From Porticoccus sp. W117 (GTDB taxonomy: Bacteria > Pseudomonadota > Gammaproteobacteria > Pseudomonadales > Porticoccaceae): a stretch of 64,000 nucleotides of DNA. This document shows, in pieces, positions 1-8,812 of this stretch; positions within the stretch are counted from its first letter, which is position 1, and each line of letters opens with the position of its first letter. The notes under the pieces are model-generated. The model searched no databases, was not told the origin of the DNA, and saw only the letters and a list, made by a program, of their open reading frames with translations. The stretch spans positions 1 through 64,000 of the forward strand of contig NZ_JATAAF010000003.1 of NCBI RefSeq assembly GCF_030341905.1, given 5' to 3'. Position numbers and translations under genes: made by a program.

Positions 1-127
1 CCATGATCCGTATGCGTATCTGAAAGATGTGTTGGAGAAACTGCCAACACAGAAGAGCAACCGGATTGAGGAATTGCTGCCGCATAATTGGAGTGAGTCG
101 GTCAAGGGGTGATGACCGGACGCTTAC
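1..127 (+). mobile_element. Right end of an IS66-family insertion sequence
   Basis: The window opens inside an insertion sequence. It holds the last 36 codons of a transposase typical of IS66 TnpC, followed after 8 bases by CGCTTAC at 121-127. That is the inverse of the GTAAGCG with which IS66-family inverted repeats begin, so position 127 is probably the outer edge. The reverse complement of 107-127 would be the terminal repeat. IS66 elements duplicate 8 bp of target, which would make 128-135 (ACTCAATG) the duplication; its partner lies outside the window. The element end sits directly against the coding sequence of rtcB. Confidence 0.72.
2..112 (+). CDS. IS66-family transposase TnpC, C-terminal end (partial)
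   Basis: Frame 2 reads HDPYAYLKDVLEKLPTQ, then KSNRIEELLPHNW and a TGA at 110-112. The order DPYAYL-DVL-LPT-IEELLPH-W is the usual extreme C terminus of IS66 TnpC (DDE transposase). The rest of the gene, including the catalytic core and the tnpA/tnpB accessory genes, lies upstream of the window, so whether the element is intact cannot be judged. It ends 15 bases before the putative right terminal repeat edge. Confidence 0.8.
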   Translation, partial: HDPYAYLKDVLEKLPTQKSNRIEELLPHNWSESVKG

Positions 128-1316
128 ACTCAATGCCGGCAATAACGGTTTTAAGCCGGTAAAGATTTATACGCGGGATGTGGATAACACCGCGTTAACG
201 CAATTAAAAAACTTGTCGCAATTGCCTTTTATTCACTCCCATGTGGCCGCGATGCCAGATGTGCATGCGGGTATTGGTGCCACGGTGGGCTCGGTGATTC
301 CCACCAAGTCGGCAATTATTCCCGCGGCGGTGGGGGTGGATATTGGCTGTGGGATGGTGGCAGTGCAGTTGTCGCTGAATGCGGCGCAGCTGCCAGATAA
401 CCTGAAGCCCATGCGCGATGCCATTGAGCGTGCGGTGCCGGTGGGTGCCAGAGCGCACAAAATGGTCAGCGCTCGTGATGCCGCCTGTCGCTCTTTGCAA
501 GGCGGTGTGAATTGGCTGTTGGAGCAACACCCAACGCTGCAAAAAATGCTGAAAAATCCACAGCAAACCTGGGTAAAGCAGCTGGGCACGTTGGGCAGTG
601 GCAATCACTTTATCGAGCTGTGCCTGGATGAGAGTAACGGCGTGTGGGTGATGCTGCACTCCGGCAGTCGGGGCATTGGCAACGCCATTGGCCGCTATTT
701 TATCCAACTGGCTCGCAAAGATATGAGCGGCCATATGCACAATTTGCCGGATCGGGATTTGGCTTACTTTAGCGAGGGCAACCCACACTTTGCAGACTAT
801 ATGGCAGCAGTGGAGTGGGCGCAGGAGTACGCGCGCATCAACCGGGAGGAGATGCTGAATCTGGTGTTGCGGGCCATTCGCCCACTGTTGCCGGCGTTTA
901 CTTTGATGGAAAGCGCCATTAACTGCCATCACAACTACGTCAGCCGCGAGCACCACTATGGCGAAGACGTATACGTGACGCGCAAAGGCGCTATCCGTGC
1001 CGGTGAAGGCGAGCTGGGCATTATCCCCGGCAGTATGGGGGCGCGTTCGTACATTGTCCGCGGCAAGGGCAGCGAGCAGTCGTTTTGTTCCTGTGCCCAC
1101 GGCGCTGGCCGCACCATGAGCCGCAGTGAAGCGCGGCGGCGTTTTAAGCGCGAGGATTTGGTGCGTCAAACCCAAGGTGTGGAATGCCGCAAGGACAAGG
1201 GCGTGCTGGATGAAATCCCCGCCGCTTATAAGGATATCGATGTGGTGATGGATAACCAGAGCGATCTGGTTGAGGTGGTGTACACCTTGAAACAAGTGCT
1301 TTGCGTTAAAGGTTAG
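93..1316 (+). CDS. rtcB: RNA-splicing ligase RtcB (start displaced by IS66 end)
   Basis: RtcB joins RNA 3'-phosphate or 2',3'-cyclic phosphate ends to 5'-OH ends using GTP and Mn2+, in tRNA repair and stress RNA healing. Family motifs are present in order: AVGVDIGCGM (metal-binding Cys), GSGNHFIEL, HSGSRGIGNAIG, CHHNYVSREHH, PGSMGARSYIVRG, and CAHGAGRTMSR with the guanylylated His, ending in VLCVKG as in the E. coli enzyme (408 aa). Conserved sequence begins at NAGNNGFKPVKIY, about nine codons after the IS66 edge at 127. No in-frame ATG lies between that edge and the conserved part. The only nearby start is GTG 93, inside the IS end, with no good ribosome site. The native first few codons were therefore probably replaced by the insertion; function may or may not be kept. 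Confidence 0.88.
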   Translation: MSRSRGDDRTLTLNAGNNGFKPVKIYTRDVDNTALTQLKNLSQLPFIHSHVAAMPDVHAGIGATVGSVIPTKSAIIPAAVGVDIGCGMVAVQLSLNAAQLPDNLKPMRDAIERAVPVGARAHKMVSARDAACRSLQGGVNWLLEQHPTLQKMLKNPQQTWVKQLGTLGSGNHFIELCLDESNGVWVMLHSGSRGIGNAIGRYFIQLARKDMSGHMHNLPDRDLAYFSEGNPHFADYMAAVEWAQEYARINREEMLNLVLRAIRPLLPAFTLMESAINCHHNYVSREHHYGEDVYVTRKGAIRAGEGELGIIPGSMGARSYIVRGKGSEQSFCSCAHGAGRTMSRSEARRRFKREDLVRQTQGVECRKDKGVLDEIPAAYKDIDVVMDNQSDLVEVVYTLKQVLCVKG

Positions 1317-1350
1317 TGATTTAACAGAAACATTCCTGAGGAGGAAGCCA

Positions 1351-1494
1351 ATGAAAACCATTCCCGGTTTTAACACCGAACGAACGACAACACTTTTTAG
1401 AAAAAATTTTGGAAAAGACTATGGACACTCAATTGCTCGACGAAGTAATCGCTTGTCTGTCTGGAGAGCGCTATCTGTTTCCTTACAACGATGA
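1351..1494 (+). other. Original start of the next gene, now out of frame (4-bp duplication)
   Basis: A strong ribosome binding site (GAGGAGGAA, 1338-1346) precedes ATG 1351, but that frame stops at 1494 after 47 codons. After MKTIPGFNTE the sequence has a tandem CGAA CGAA (1377-1384). Removing one CGAA joins this frame to RQHFLEKILEKTMDTQLLDE of the downstream gene as a natural helix. The simplest reading is a 4-bp duplication that separated the original start and first ten codons from the rest of the gene. Confidence 0.6.
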
Positions 1495-2356
1495 TCGCTA
1501 TGCGGTTGCGTTGTTGCAACGCCTGTTGCGCAGTGGTGAGCAGAGAATATCCGATCTAAAGCGTACTCCCTACGGCAAGCTGTTAAACAAACCGGCCATA
1601 CAAAAAATGGTGGCCACGAAAGGTGATGGTAAACTCAACCGCCAGGATCTGGATTGGTTGGCGATGGGTGGTAACCCCTATGTGCTTACCTTGGGCCGTT
1701 GGGGCGGCAAGCCGGATTATCGTTGGAGCCAGATTTCCCGCCCCGGCGAAAACCTGGTGTTGCAGCTGAACTTTAATCGCGGCCACGATCGGGATTTTGA
1801 ACACGCACTGACTATTGATCGGGAGGAGTTTAACGGTTGGAGTCATCCCACCAGTGATAGCGGCAGAAGTACCCTTTGCTGGGCCCGAATCGACTTGGAT
1901 CTGGATACTGGTCAGGCGCTGATTGAGGAAATACAAACCGACTGGTACCGAGATGTGCTGCGTTTGTATCGCCGCAAACAGTGGGCGGAAAACCACAAAA
2001 GGGAGCGGTTTTTCTTTTGGGGTTATGAACTGTCCGTTAAACAGGTTCACGGTTATTGCATGCGCACACTGGGCGCGCACCAAAAGTGGAACGAAGCCAT
2101 GCTAACGGCGGCACTGACGTTTTTGTGGGAGCAGGTGGGCATTAACGATATTTACTACCACAGCTACGAAACTGGCCGCATGCTGAAAAACATTGGCGAG
2201 TACAGTGGTCCGCCCCGTTCCCTGTACACCGATCTGCCCAAGCGCTTTTGTTTTCAGGAAGTGGAGCAAGGCCCGCAGTGGATCGAAAGCTGCACACCGG
2301 CGCGGCGGCGGTTAAAGAAAGTGAAACAACCGAAGTGGTTTCGGTTGGCGATTTAG
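1421..2356 (+). CDS. Conserved hypothetical protein with EIQTDW motif, downstream of rtcB
   Basis: I do not recognise a named family. The protein is soluble, 311 aa from ATG 1421 (GGAAAAG upstream), rich in Trp, Arg and Tyr, with no signal peptide or membrane segment. Around residue 170 it has ALIEEIQTDWYRDVLRLY, followed by LTAALTFLWEQVGINDIYYH. An EIQSDW box followed by a helix and a beta strand is a recurrent pattern in phage-type polyvalent proteins, so a distant relation is possible but unproven. The C terminus is basic (PARRRLKKVKQPKWFRLAI). The natural start is probably ATG 1351, lost through a CGAA duplication. Alternative current starts are TTG 1409 or ATG 1421. It follows rtcB by about 100 bases on the same strand and may act with it in RNA repair; that is only context. 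Confidence 0.62.
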   Translation: MDTQLLDEVIACLSGERYLFPYNDDRYAVALLQRLLRSGEQRISDLKRTPYGKLLNKPAIQKMVATKGDGKLNRQDLDWLAMGGNPYVLTLGRWGGKPDYRWSQISRPGENLVLQLNFNRGHDRDFEHALTIDREEFNGWSHPTSDSGRSTLCWARIDLDLDTGQALIEEIQTDWYRDVLRLYRRKQWAENHKRERFFFWGYELSVKQVHGYCMRTLGAHQKWNEAMLTAALTFLWEQVGINDIYYHSYETGRMLKNIGEYSGPPRSLYTDLPKRFCFQEVEQGPQWIESCTPARRRLKKVKQPKWFRLAI

Positions 2357-2363
2357 TTCATTT

Positions 2364-2452
2364 CGTCATTGCGAGGTCGCGTAGCGGCCGTGGCAATCTC
2401 AAGAATTTAGCATGTTGTACAAGGAGATCGCCGCGCTTCGCTCGCGATGACG
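2364..2452. repeat. Palindromic dispersed element, GTCATTGCGAG family
   Basis: Begins CGTCATTGCGAGG and ends CTCGCGATGACG, with internal GGCAATCTC and GAGATCGCCGCG arms that pair imperfectly. It is one of six copies or half copies in the window (also 5341-5408, 7618-7699, 33896-33986, 36584-36677, 62239-62280). It lies just after the EIQTDW gene and may also end its transcript. Confidence 0.8.
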
Positions 2453-2474
2453 AAAACTAACCAAAGGAGGAACC

Positions 2475-2663
2475 ATGCCTGATAGAAACCACAACAATCG
2501 GCGCACTCAGCGTCAAACCACGGGCAATCCCATTGCCCAAAATCCTTTGCTTCGCAAAGGTGGCGTGCACGAAAAATCCAACAGTGCCAAACGCCAAAGC
2601 GCCAAGCGCGACCTGCAACAGCGGGTTCGCGCCTGGCGCAATCTCTTCCTGTTAGCTGCTTGA
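2475..2663 (+). CDS. Small basic protein, unknown function (62 aa)
   Basis: A strong ribosome binding site (AAAGGAGG, 2462-2469) precedes ATG 2475, which favours a real gene. The product is very basic, without Cys or membrane segments: an Asn/Arg/Gln-rich start, then NPIAQNPLLRKGGVHEKS and an Arg/Lys/Gln helix, ending in the hydrophobic LFLLAA. The KGGVHEKS block looks like a conserved core. Basic proteins of this size often bind RNA or ribosomes, but no function can be assigned. Its stop overlaps the stop of the convergent mscS-type gene by 12 bases. Confidence 0.6.
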   Translation: MPDRNHNNRRTQRQTTGNPIAQNPLLRKGGVHEKSNSAKRQSAKRDLQQRVRAWRNLFLLAA

Positions 2664-3494
2664 GACTTGCCCGGTTTTAATATGTAAATCCCGCTGCGGG
2701 TAAGGAATAGAAATACCTTCCCGATCAAATGCCAGTTTTACATTTTCCATGGTGCCAAAGTGCACATCCCAAAAATGCTCTGACTTGCACCAGGGGCGCA
2801 CCAGAATATTGATGGAGCTGTCGGCGTGAGCGCTGACAAAAATATCCGGGGCTGGTTCTTTTAATATGTTTTCATCCGCTGCCAGCACATCGGCAATTAC
2901 CTGTTTGGCTTTGCCAATATCGTCTTCGTAGCTGATGCCGTAGGTCATATCCACTCGGCGGGTGGGCTCGGCAAAAATATTTTTCAGACAACCGTTGGAT
3001 AAATTGCCGTTGGGAATCACAATTTTTTCGTTGTCGCGAGTCAGCAGAATGGTGTTAAAAATCTGAATTTCCTGTACCACGCCGCGGTAGCCCTGAGCTT
3101 CAATTTCATCTCCTGCTTTGAACGGTTTGAAAAACAGAATCAGCACACCACCGGCAAAGTTGGCCAGGCTGCCTTGCAATGCCAAGCCCACAGCCAAACC
3201 GGCGGCACCCATAATGGCAATCAGCGATGCGGTTTCCACACCAATGGTGGTGGCAAAGATGATCAGTACCACCATCTTTAAGATAATACCCACAATGCTT
3301 TGCAGGAACTTCACCAGAGTGGGTTCAGCATTGGTGCGCACCAAGGTGCGGTGCATTAACTTGACCACCCGGTTGCTCAGCCACCAACCAATAACCAGTA
3401 CCAGTAAGGCTAGCAGCAATTTGGGGCCATGGGTCATGGCCAGCTCAACCGCTTTGTCGATGTATTCTTGTTGGTTTTCCATCAAGCTTTCCAT
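2652..3494 (-). CDS. MscS-family mechanosensitive ion channel
   Basis: Small-conductance mechanosensitive channel of the inner membrane, opened by membrane tension to release solutes on hypo-osmotic shock. The length, 280 aa, matches E. coli MscS (286). N-terminal TM segment LLLALLVLVIGWWLSNRVV (about 26-45), second TM at 68-88, and pore-lining TM3 with the Gly/Ala-rich AIMGAAGLAVGLALQGSLAN, followed by ILFFKPFKAGDEIE of the beta domain and a C-terminal alpha/beta vestibule. Start ATG 3494 is chosen because GGAGGA lies just upstream; in-frame codons further upstream look noncoding. Convergent with the small gene 2475-2663. Confidence 0.93.
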   Translation of the reverse strand: MESLMENQQEYIDKAVELAMTHGPKLLLALLVLVIGWWLSNRVVKLMHRTLVRTNAEPTLVKFLQSIVGIILKMVVLIIFATTIGVETASLIAIMGAAGLAVGLALQGSLANFAGGVLILFFKPFKAGDEIEAQGYRGVVQEIQIFNTILLTRDNEKIVIPNGNLSNGCLKNIFAEPTRRVDMTYGISYEDDIGKAKQVIADVLAADENILKEPAPDIFVSAHADSSINILVRPWCKSEHFWDVHFGTMENVKLAFDREGISIPYPQRDLHIKTGQVSSS

Positions 3495-3608
3495 AGTTCC
3501 TCCAGAGTTAAAGTCGATTGCATTGTGTTGGATATAGACTGTCTTTAGTATGGCTGCCACACATTTTTTACATTTAAGTTTTACATTCATACCTTCAAGA
3601 GAAACAGC

Positions 3609-4079
3609 ATGCCCAAAGTCGCTATTTTTGTCGATGTACAAAATATCTACTACACCACCCGCGAGGGCCACGGGCGCCACTTTGACTACAACCGTTTTTG
3701 GGCTCAGGCGACCGAGGGTCGCGATGTCATTGCTGCTTATGCCTACGCGATTGATCGCGGCGACGAAAAACAGCGCCAGTTCCAGAATATCCTCCGCGCT
3801 ATCGGCTTTGAGGTAAAGCTAAAACCTTTTATCCAGCGCAGTGATGGTTCCGCCAAGGGGGATTGGGATGTAGGCATTACCATCGATGTGATGGATCACC
3901 TGGCAACAGCCGATGTGATTGTGCTGGCCTCCGGCGATGGCGACTTTGATCGGCTGTTGTTGCGCGCTGGTGAGCAGGGCGTGGCAACGGAAGTGTATGG
4001 CGTACCAGCGTTGACGGCGAATTCATTGATTGATTCGGCTGAAACCTTTATTCCCATAGAAGGGGAGCTTTTGTTGTGA
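3609..4079 (+). CDS. NYN-domain (LabA/DUF88-like) protein, putative RNase
   Basis: The NYN domain is a PIN-like fold that usually cleaves RNA at an acidic metal site. Visible: AIFVDVQNIYY near the start (first conserved Asp and Asn), GDWDVGITIDVM with the central acidic residues, and LASGDGDFDRLL with the SGDGDF box of the LabA subgroup. 156 aa, single domain, soluble. ATG 3609 has AAGAGAAAC upstream. It runs directly into the HEAT-like pseudogene, whose GTG start overlaps the TGA of this gene. Confidence 0.9.
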   Translation: MPKVAIFVDVQNIYYTTREGHGRHFDYNRFWAQATEGRDVIAAYAYAIDRGDEKQRQFQNILRAIGFEVKLKPFIQRSDGSAKGDWDVGITIDVMDHLATADVIVLASGDGDFDRLLLRAGEQGVATEVYGVPALTANSLIDSAETFIPIEGELLL

Positions 4080-4589
4080 ACAGCGAGCTTCAACAGGCTA
4101 TTGATCAGTTTGATGGCAAGGACATTGCGCAACTAAAAGCCGCTGCTGAAAACTGCCCAGTTTGACCACGTGCTGATATCTGAATTGATTGCACTTTGCG
4201 CCAGCGAAGAAGGTGTACCTCCGCAGGCTGCCAGCTGGTTACTAAAGTACGGCTGGGAAACAGGAATAGAATTTACGGATCAGCAATCTTGCGATTTGTT
4301 GGATGTTCTTGTGCAAGCAGATAGCTGGCCATTGCGGCTGCATATTTTGCAGTTGTTTGCCGGGTTGGCAATTCCTGGAAAACAGCAGGAGACGGCTTAT
4401 TTTCATCTTCGTCATTGTTTGAGTGATAACAATAAATTTGTGCGCGCTTAGAGTTATAACGCTTTGGCGGAATTGGCCAAACAGTTTCCGATCTATCGAG
4501 ATGAAGTGAAAAAATTGTTTGAATTGGCGCAGAAAGATAACAATGAAGCCGCCTCGGTTAAGGCGCGGATTCGGAATATTAATTTATAG
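4076..4589 (+). pseudogene. HEAT-repeat-like protein, frameshifted and amber-interrupted
   Basis: Begins at GTG 4076, overlapping the stop of the NYN gene. The first frame (MNSELQQAIDQFDGKDIAQLKA) hits TGA about 4165. The sequence continues in the next frame as LLKTAQFDHVLISELIALC. Deleting one G near 4142 joins the two as KALLKTAQFDHVL, so a single-base insertion is likely. Further on, NNKFVRA is followed by TAG (4449-4451) and then SYNALAELAKQFPIYRDEV in the same frame. TAG would be TGG (Trp) in an intact gene. Helical pairs such as WPLRLHILQLFAGLAI suggest HEAT-like repeats. Two independent lesions make this a pseudogene unless the assembly is wrong. Confidence 0.72.
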
Positions 4590-4596
4590 AAAGTAT

Positions 4597-4672
4597 CGTC
4601 ATCCCCGCGAACGCGGGGATCCATATATCAAAGCAACAAATCACATGGATTCCCGCCTGCGCGGGAATGACG
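4597..4672. repeat. Palindromic dispersed element, GTCATTCCCGCG family
   Basis: Begins CGTCATCCCCGCGAACGCGG and ends CCTGCGCGGGAATGACG, an inverted pair around an AT-rich centre. Further copies lie at 8813-8884 and 26133-26209. It sits between the HEAT pseudogene and the convergent VOC gene, where it could terminate both transcripts. Confidence 0.82.
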
Positions 4673-4679
4673 TTATTGC

Positions 4680-5216
4680 TTAACCTTCAGCATTAATCTT
4701 GGTAGCAAACATCCAGCGGTGGCCGTCCCAATCGCTGATCAGTGCGGTGCGGTCGCCCCAGGGAGAATCCATGGGCTCTGCCAGAATATAAGCACCGGCT
4801 TCGCGGGCGCGTTCGGTCAAGGCGTCCACGTTATCCACATACACGTACAGGTTCACAGCACTGACAATGTGATTGTGGGCGGGAGTAGCAGCAATACCAC
4901 CGAAGGCACCTTCCGGAGCGAACATGGCGACAATTTTGCGCTTGTACATCATTTCCGCGTGAATGGTCACGCCTTCTGGACTTTGAGTGCTTTCACCCAC
5001 GCTAAAGCCAAAGGCTTTTTGGTAAAAGTCCAGGCTGGCATCGGCGTCGCGCACAGTCAAATAAGGAGTTAGCCAATTTGCCTTGGCGGGTTTTACATCT
5101 GCAGAAGTGGGCTTTTTAGGTGCCGCTTTTTTGGGAGCTGCTTTTTTTGCAGGCGCTTTTTTCTTTTTTGCAGCAGATTTTTTTGGGGCGGGTTTTGCGT
5201 CTGGTTTTGCAGCCAT
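4680..5216 (-). CDS. VOC (glyoxalase-like) protein with Lys/Ala/Pro-rich N-terminal tail
   Basis: Residues about 50-178 form one vicinal-oxygen-chelate module: LTPYLTVRDADASLDFYQKAFGF, a middle His-containing strand, and PWGDRTALISDWDGHRWMFAT, similar to PhnB-type VOC proteins. Residues 1-48 are a low-complexity tail of KK, AAPKK and KAP repeats resembling histone H1 or AlgP C-terminal tails, which bind DNA non-specifically. Such a tail on a VOC protein is unusual; it could tether the protein to nucleic acid or be a linker. ATG 5216 with AGAGGA upstream is preferred to the adjacent GTG 5219. Substrate unknown. Confidence 0.85.
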   Translation of the reverse strand: MAAKPDAKPAPKKSAAKKKKAPAKKAAPKKAAPKKPTSADVKPAKANWLTPYLTVRDADASLDFYQKAFGFSVGESTQSPEGVTIHAEMMYKRKIVAMFAPEGAFGGIAATPAHNHIVSAVNLYVYVDNVDALTERAREAGAYILAEPMDSPWGDRTALISDWDGHRWMFATKINAEG

Positions 5217-5340
5217 CACAGGGTCCTCTGTTGTGTCAATGTGGGGTTGCTATTGGCGTGCATCAGACAACAACTAAGGGTTGGGTTGAATACCCTTTTT
5301 GCAGTAAGTGGTGAGTGTTGTTCGAGGTTTTGATAAGCCT

Positions 5341-5408
5341 GTCATTGCGAGAGCGCGAAGCAATCTCGTGTGGGTTGCTGGAGATTGCTTCACTGTGCTC
5401 GCAATGAC
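5341..5408. repeat. Palindromic dispersed element, GTCATTGCGAG family
   Basis: GTCATTGCGAGAGCGCGAAG at the left and GCTCGCAATGAC at the right, with GCAATCTC/GAGATTGC inner arms. It lies 11 bases downstream of hisF, so it is well placed to end the his operon transcript. Confidence 0.82.
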
Positions 5409-5418
5409 GTGATTTTAG

Positions 5419-6926
<1,508 letters not shown>

Positions 6927-6930
6927 TTAC

Positions 6931-7018
6931 TGTCATCCTGAGGAGCGAAGCGACGTGAGGATCTCACCTGTTGATGGCTGTGGGATCCTCACGGCCACTA
7001 CGTGACCTCAGGATGACA
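6931..7018. repeat. Palindromic dispersed element, GTCATCCTGAGG family
   Basis: Starts TGTCATCCTGAGGAGCGAAG and ends ACCTCAGGATGACA, with inner GTGAGGATC/GGATCCTCAC arms. It fills the hisH-hisA gap. Its right end overlaps the last codons and the stop of hisH, so HisH ends in residues (MSS) read from the element. Confidence 0.8.
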
Positions 7019-7595
7019 TTGTCAGGAAATTCTGTATCAACTGCGCACCAGCCTTGCCGGAACGCTCCGGGTGAAACTGCACCCCGTAGAAATTGCCCTG
7101 TTGTACGGCGGCGGTAAATGGCGAGCCGTAGTCGCAGGTGGCAATGGTGTAGTCACCCACTGGCAGGGCAAAGCTGTGGACAAAATAAAAGTAGTCACCG
7201 GATTTAATACCGTTAAATAGCGGGTGCTCGCTGGCTACTGCGTTCCAACCCATATGAGGCAGTGGTAATTCACCGGTTTCCATTTTGCTGACCTCAGCAT
7301 CCACCAGCCCCAGACAGGCTTGCTGGCCTTCTTCCGAGAAGGATGCCAACAGTTGCATGCCCAAACAGATACCCAGTACCGGCTGGGTCAGGCTGTTAAT
7401 CAGCTCCGGCAACTGGCGCTCTTTCAGGTTGTTCATGGCTTCGTTGGCGGTGCCCACGCCAGGCAGCAACACTTTGTCGGCAGCGTGCACCACATCCGGG
7501 TCGCGGCTGACCACCGGCTGGTAACCCAGCCGCTCCACCGCGTAACGCACTGAGGCCAGGTTGGCGCAGCCGGTATCGAGAATAACTACATTCAT
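7008..7595 (-). CDS. hisH: Imidazole glycerol phosphate synthase, glutaminase subunit HisH
   Basis: HisH hydrolyses glutamine and channels ammonia to HisF. 195 aa class I glutamine amidotransferase: [20 protein letters not shown] at the start, [10 protein letters not shown] oxyanion region, [11 protein letters not shown] with the nucleophile Cys, and [20 protein letters not shown] with catalytic His and Glu. The final MSS and stop lie inside a GTCATCC palindromic element. The usual HisH C terminus is about here, so little of the protein is altered. The start has only a weak Shine-Dalgarno sequence. Confidence 0.97.
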   Translation of the reverse strand: MNVVILDTGCANLASVRYAVERLGYQPVVSRDPDVVHAADKVLLPGVGTANEAMNNLKERQLPELINSLTQPVLGICLGMQLLASFSEEGQQACLGLVDAEVSKMETGELPLPHMGWNAVASEHPLFNGIKSGDYFYFVHSFALPVGDYTIATCDYGSPFTAAVQQGNFYGVQFHPERSGKAGAQLIQNFLTMSS

Positions 7596-7617
7596 AAGTA
7601 ATAACTCAAAAAATACC

Positions 7618-7699
7618 CGTCATTGCGAGGAGCCGCAGGCGACGCGGCAATCTAGTGACTTTTAAGACGCTGGATTGCTTCGCTACGCTCGCAATGACG
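7618..7699. repeat. Palindromic dispersed element, GTCATTGCGAG family
   Basis: CGTCATTGCGAGGAGCCGCA at the left, GCTACGCTCGCAATGACG at the right, with CGGCAATCTAG/CTGGATTGC inner arms. It occupies the gap between hisB and hisH inside the operon. Confidence 0.83.
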
Positions 7700-7708
7700 G
7701 TAGTGTTC

Positions 7709-8791
7709 TTACAATACGCCTTTACTACTGGGCAGCTCATTGCCTTCCACTCGAATGGCCTGGCGCAGGGCGCGGCCAAACACTTTAAACAAACCTTCCA
7801 CCTGATGGTGGCCGTTGCCTTTATCCACCCCCAGGTGCAGGCTGCAGCGCAGGCCATCCGCCAGGGAGCGGAAGAAGTGGGGCACCATTTCGGTGGCCAG
7901 ACCGCCGACGGTTTCCCGGCTGAATTCCCCTTCAAAGCGCATAAACGGGCGGCCAGACAAGTCGATGGTGCAATGGGCGCGGCACTCGTCCATGGGCAGC
8001 ACAAACCCAAAGCGGCCAATGCCACGTTTGTCACCGAGGGCCTGAGCCAGCGCATCGCCCAGCGCGAGGGCGGTGTCTTCCACACTGTGGTGGTCGTCGA
8101 TATGCAGGTCGCCCTTCACGCTCAAATTCATGTGAAAACCACCGTGGGTGGCGATTTGATCGAGCATATGGTCAAAAAAGCCGATGCCCGTCTCTATTTT
8201 GCTGCCGCCGCTGGCGTCCAGATCAACCGCCACTTTGATGTCGGTTTCTTTGGTGGTGCGCACCACTTCCGCAGTGCGGGGCACCGTGGTGAGTTGGCGC
8301 ACAATGGCGGGCCAGTTCAGGCCATCTGGAGCATCCTCTACAGGTGAATAGCGTAGACCGACGATGCCCATATTCTCCGCCAGCTGCACATCGGTGATGC
8401 GGTCGCCGATCACGTAGCTGTTGGTGAAATCCACTTTGCCCTGTTGCAGGTACTCTTTCACCAAGCCCAGTTTGGGTTTGCGGCAGCTGCAGTTGTCTTC
8501 GTCGAAGTGGGGGCAGATCAGTACGTCGTCAAAGTTCACGCCCTGACTTTCGAAGATGTGCATCATCAGGTCGTGGGGGGCGTCGAAATCCGCTTGTGGA
8601 AAGCTGTCGGTGCCCAGACCGTCCTGATTGCTCACCATCACCAACCGGTAACCCGCATCTTGCAGGGTGAGCAGGGCAGGGATAACGCCGGGCTCAAAGG
8701 CCAGCTTGTCGAGGCGATCCAGTTGCTTGTCTACTGGGGGTTCTTCCACCAGAGTGCCGTCGCGGTCGATAAAAAGGATTTTTTGTTTCAT
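7709..8791 (-). CDS. hisB: Bifunctional histidinol-phosphatase / IGP dehydratase HisB
   Basis: Catalyses the sixth (dehydratase) and eighth (phosphatase) steps of histidine synthesis. Residues 1-165 are a HAD phosphatase: [15 protein letters not shown] with the nucleophile Asp, [13 protein letters not shown], a [14 protein letters not shown] zinc loop, and [16 protein letters not shown]. Residues 170-360 are the dehydratase: [18 protein letters not shown] and [14 protein letters not shown] metal sites, then the second repeat HFFRSLADG and [19 protein letters not shown]. 360 aa from ATG 8791. The fused form is typical of enteric-type gammaproteobacteria. Confidence 0.97.
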   Translation of the reverse strand: MKQKILFIDRDGTLVEEPPVDKQLDRLDKLAFEPGVIPALLTLQDAGYRLVMVSNQDGLGTDSFPQADFDAPHDLMMHIFESQGVNFDDVLICPHFDEDNCSCRKPKLGLVKEYLQQGKVDFTNSYVIGDRITDVQLAENMGIVGLRYSPVEDAPDGLNWPAIVRQLTTVPRTAEVVRTTKETDIKVAVDLDASGGSKIETGIGFFDHMLDQIATHGGFHMNLSVKGDLHIDDHHSVEDTALALGDALAQALGDKRGIGRFGFVLPMDECRAHCTIDLSGRPFMRFEGEFSRETVGGLATEMVPHFFRSLADGLRCSLHLGVDKGNGHHQVEGLFKVFGRALRQAIRVEGNELPSSKGVL

Positions 8792-8812
8792 GTATTTCTT
8801 GCTCGCTTTTCC

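Noticed and set aside
204-1376. Long ORF on the minus strand opposite rtcB (about 390 codons)
   Set aside because: Product lacks domain character and rtcB on the plus strand has all family motifs; this is an antisense shadow.
1351-1494. 47-codon ORF with strong ribosome site as an independent small gene
   Set aside because: Its first ten codons join the downstream protein after removal of a 4-bp duplication, so it is better explained as a frameshifted start.
2475-2663. Small basic protein as an ArfA-type ribosome rescue factor
   Set aside because: Size and charge fit loosely, but the ArfA core pattern is not visible; left as unknown.
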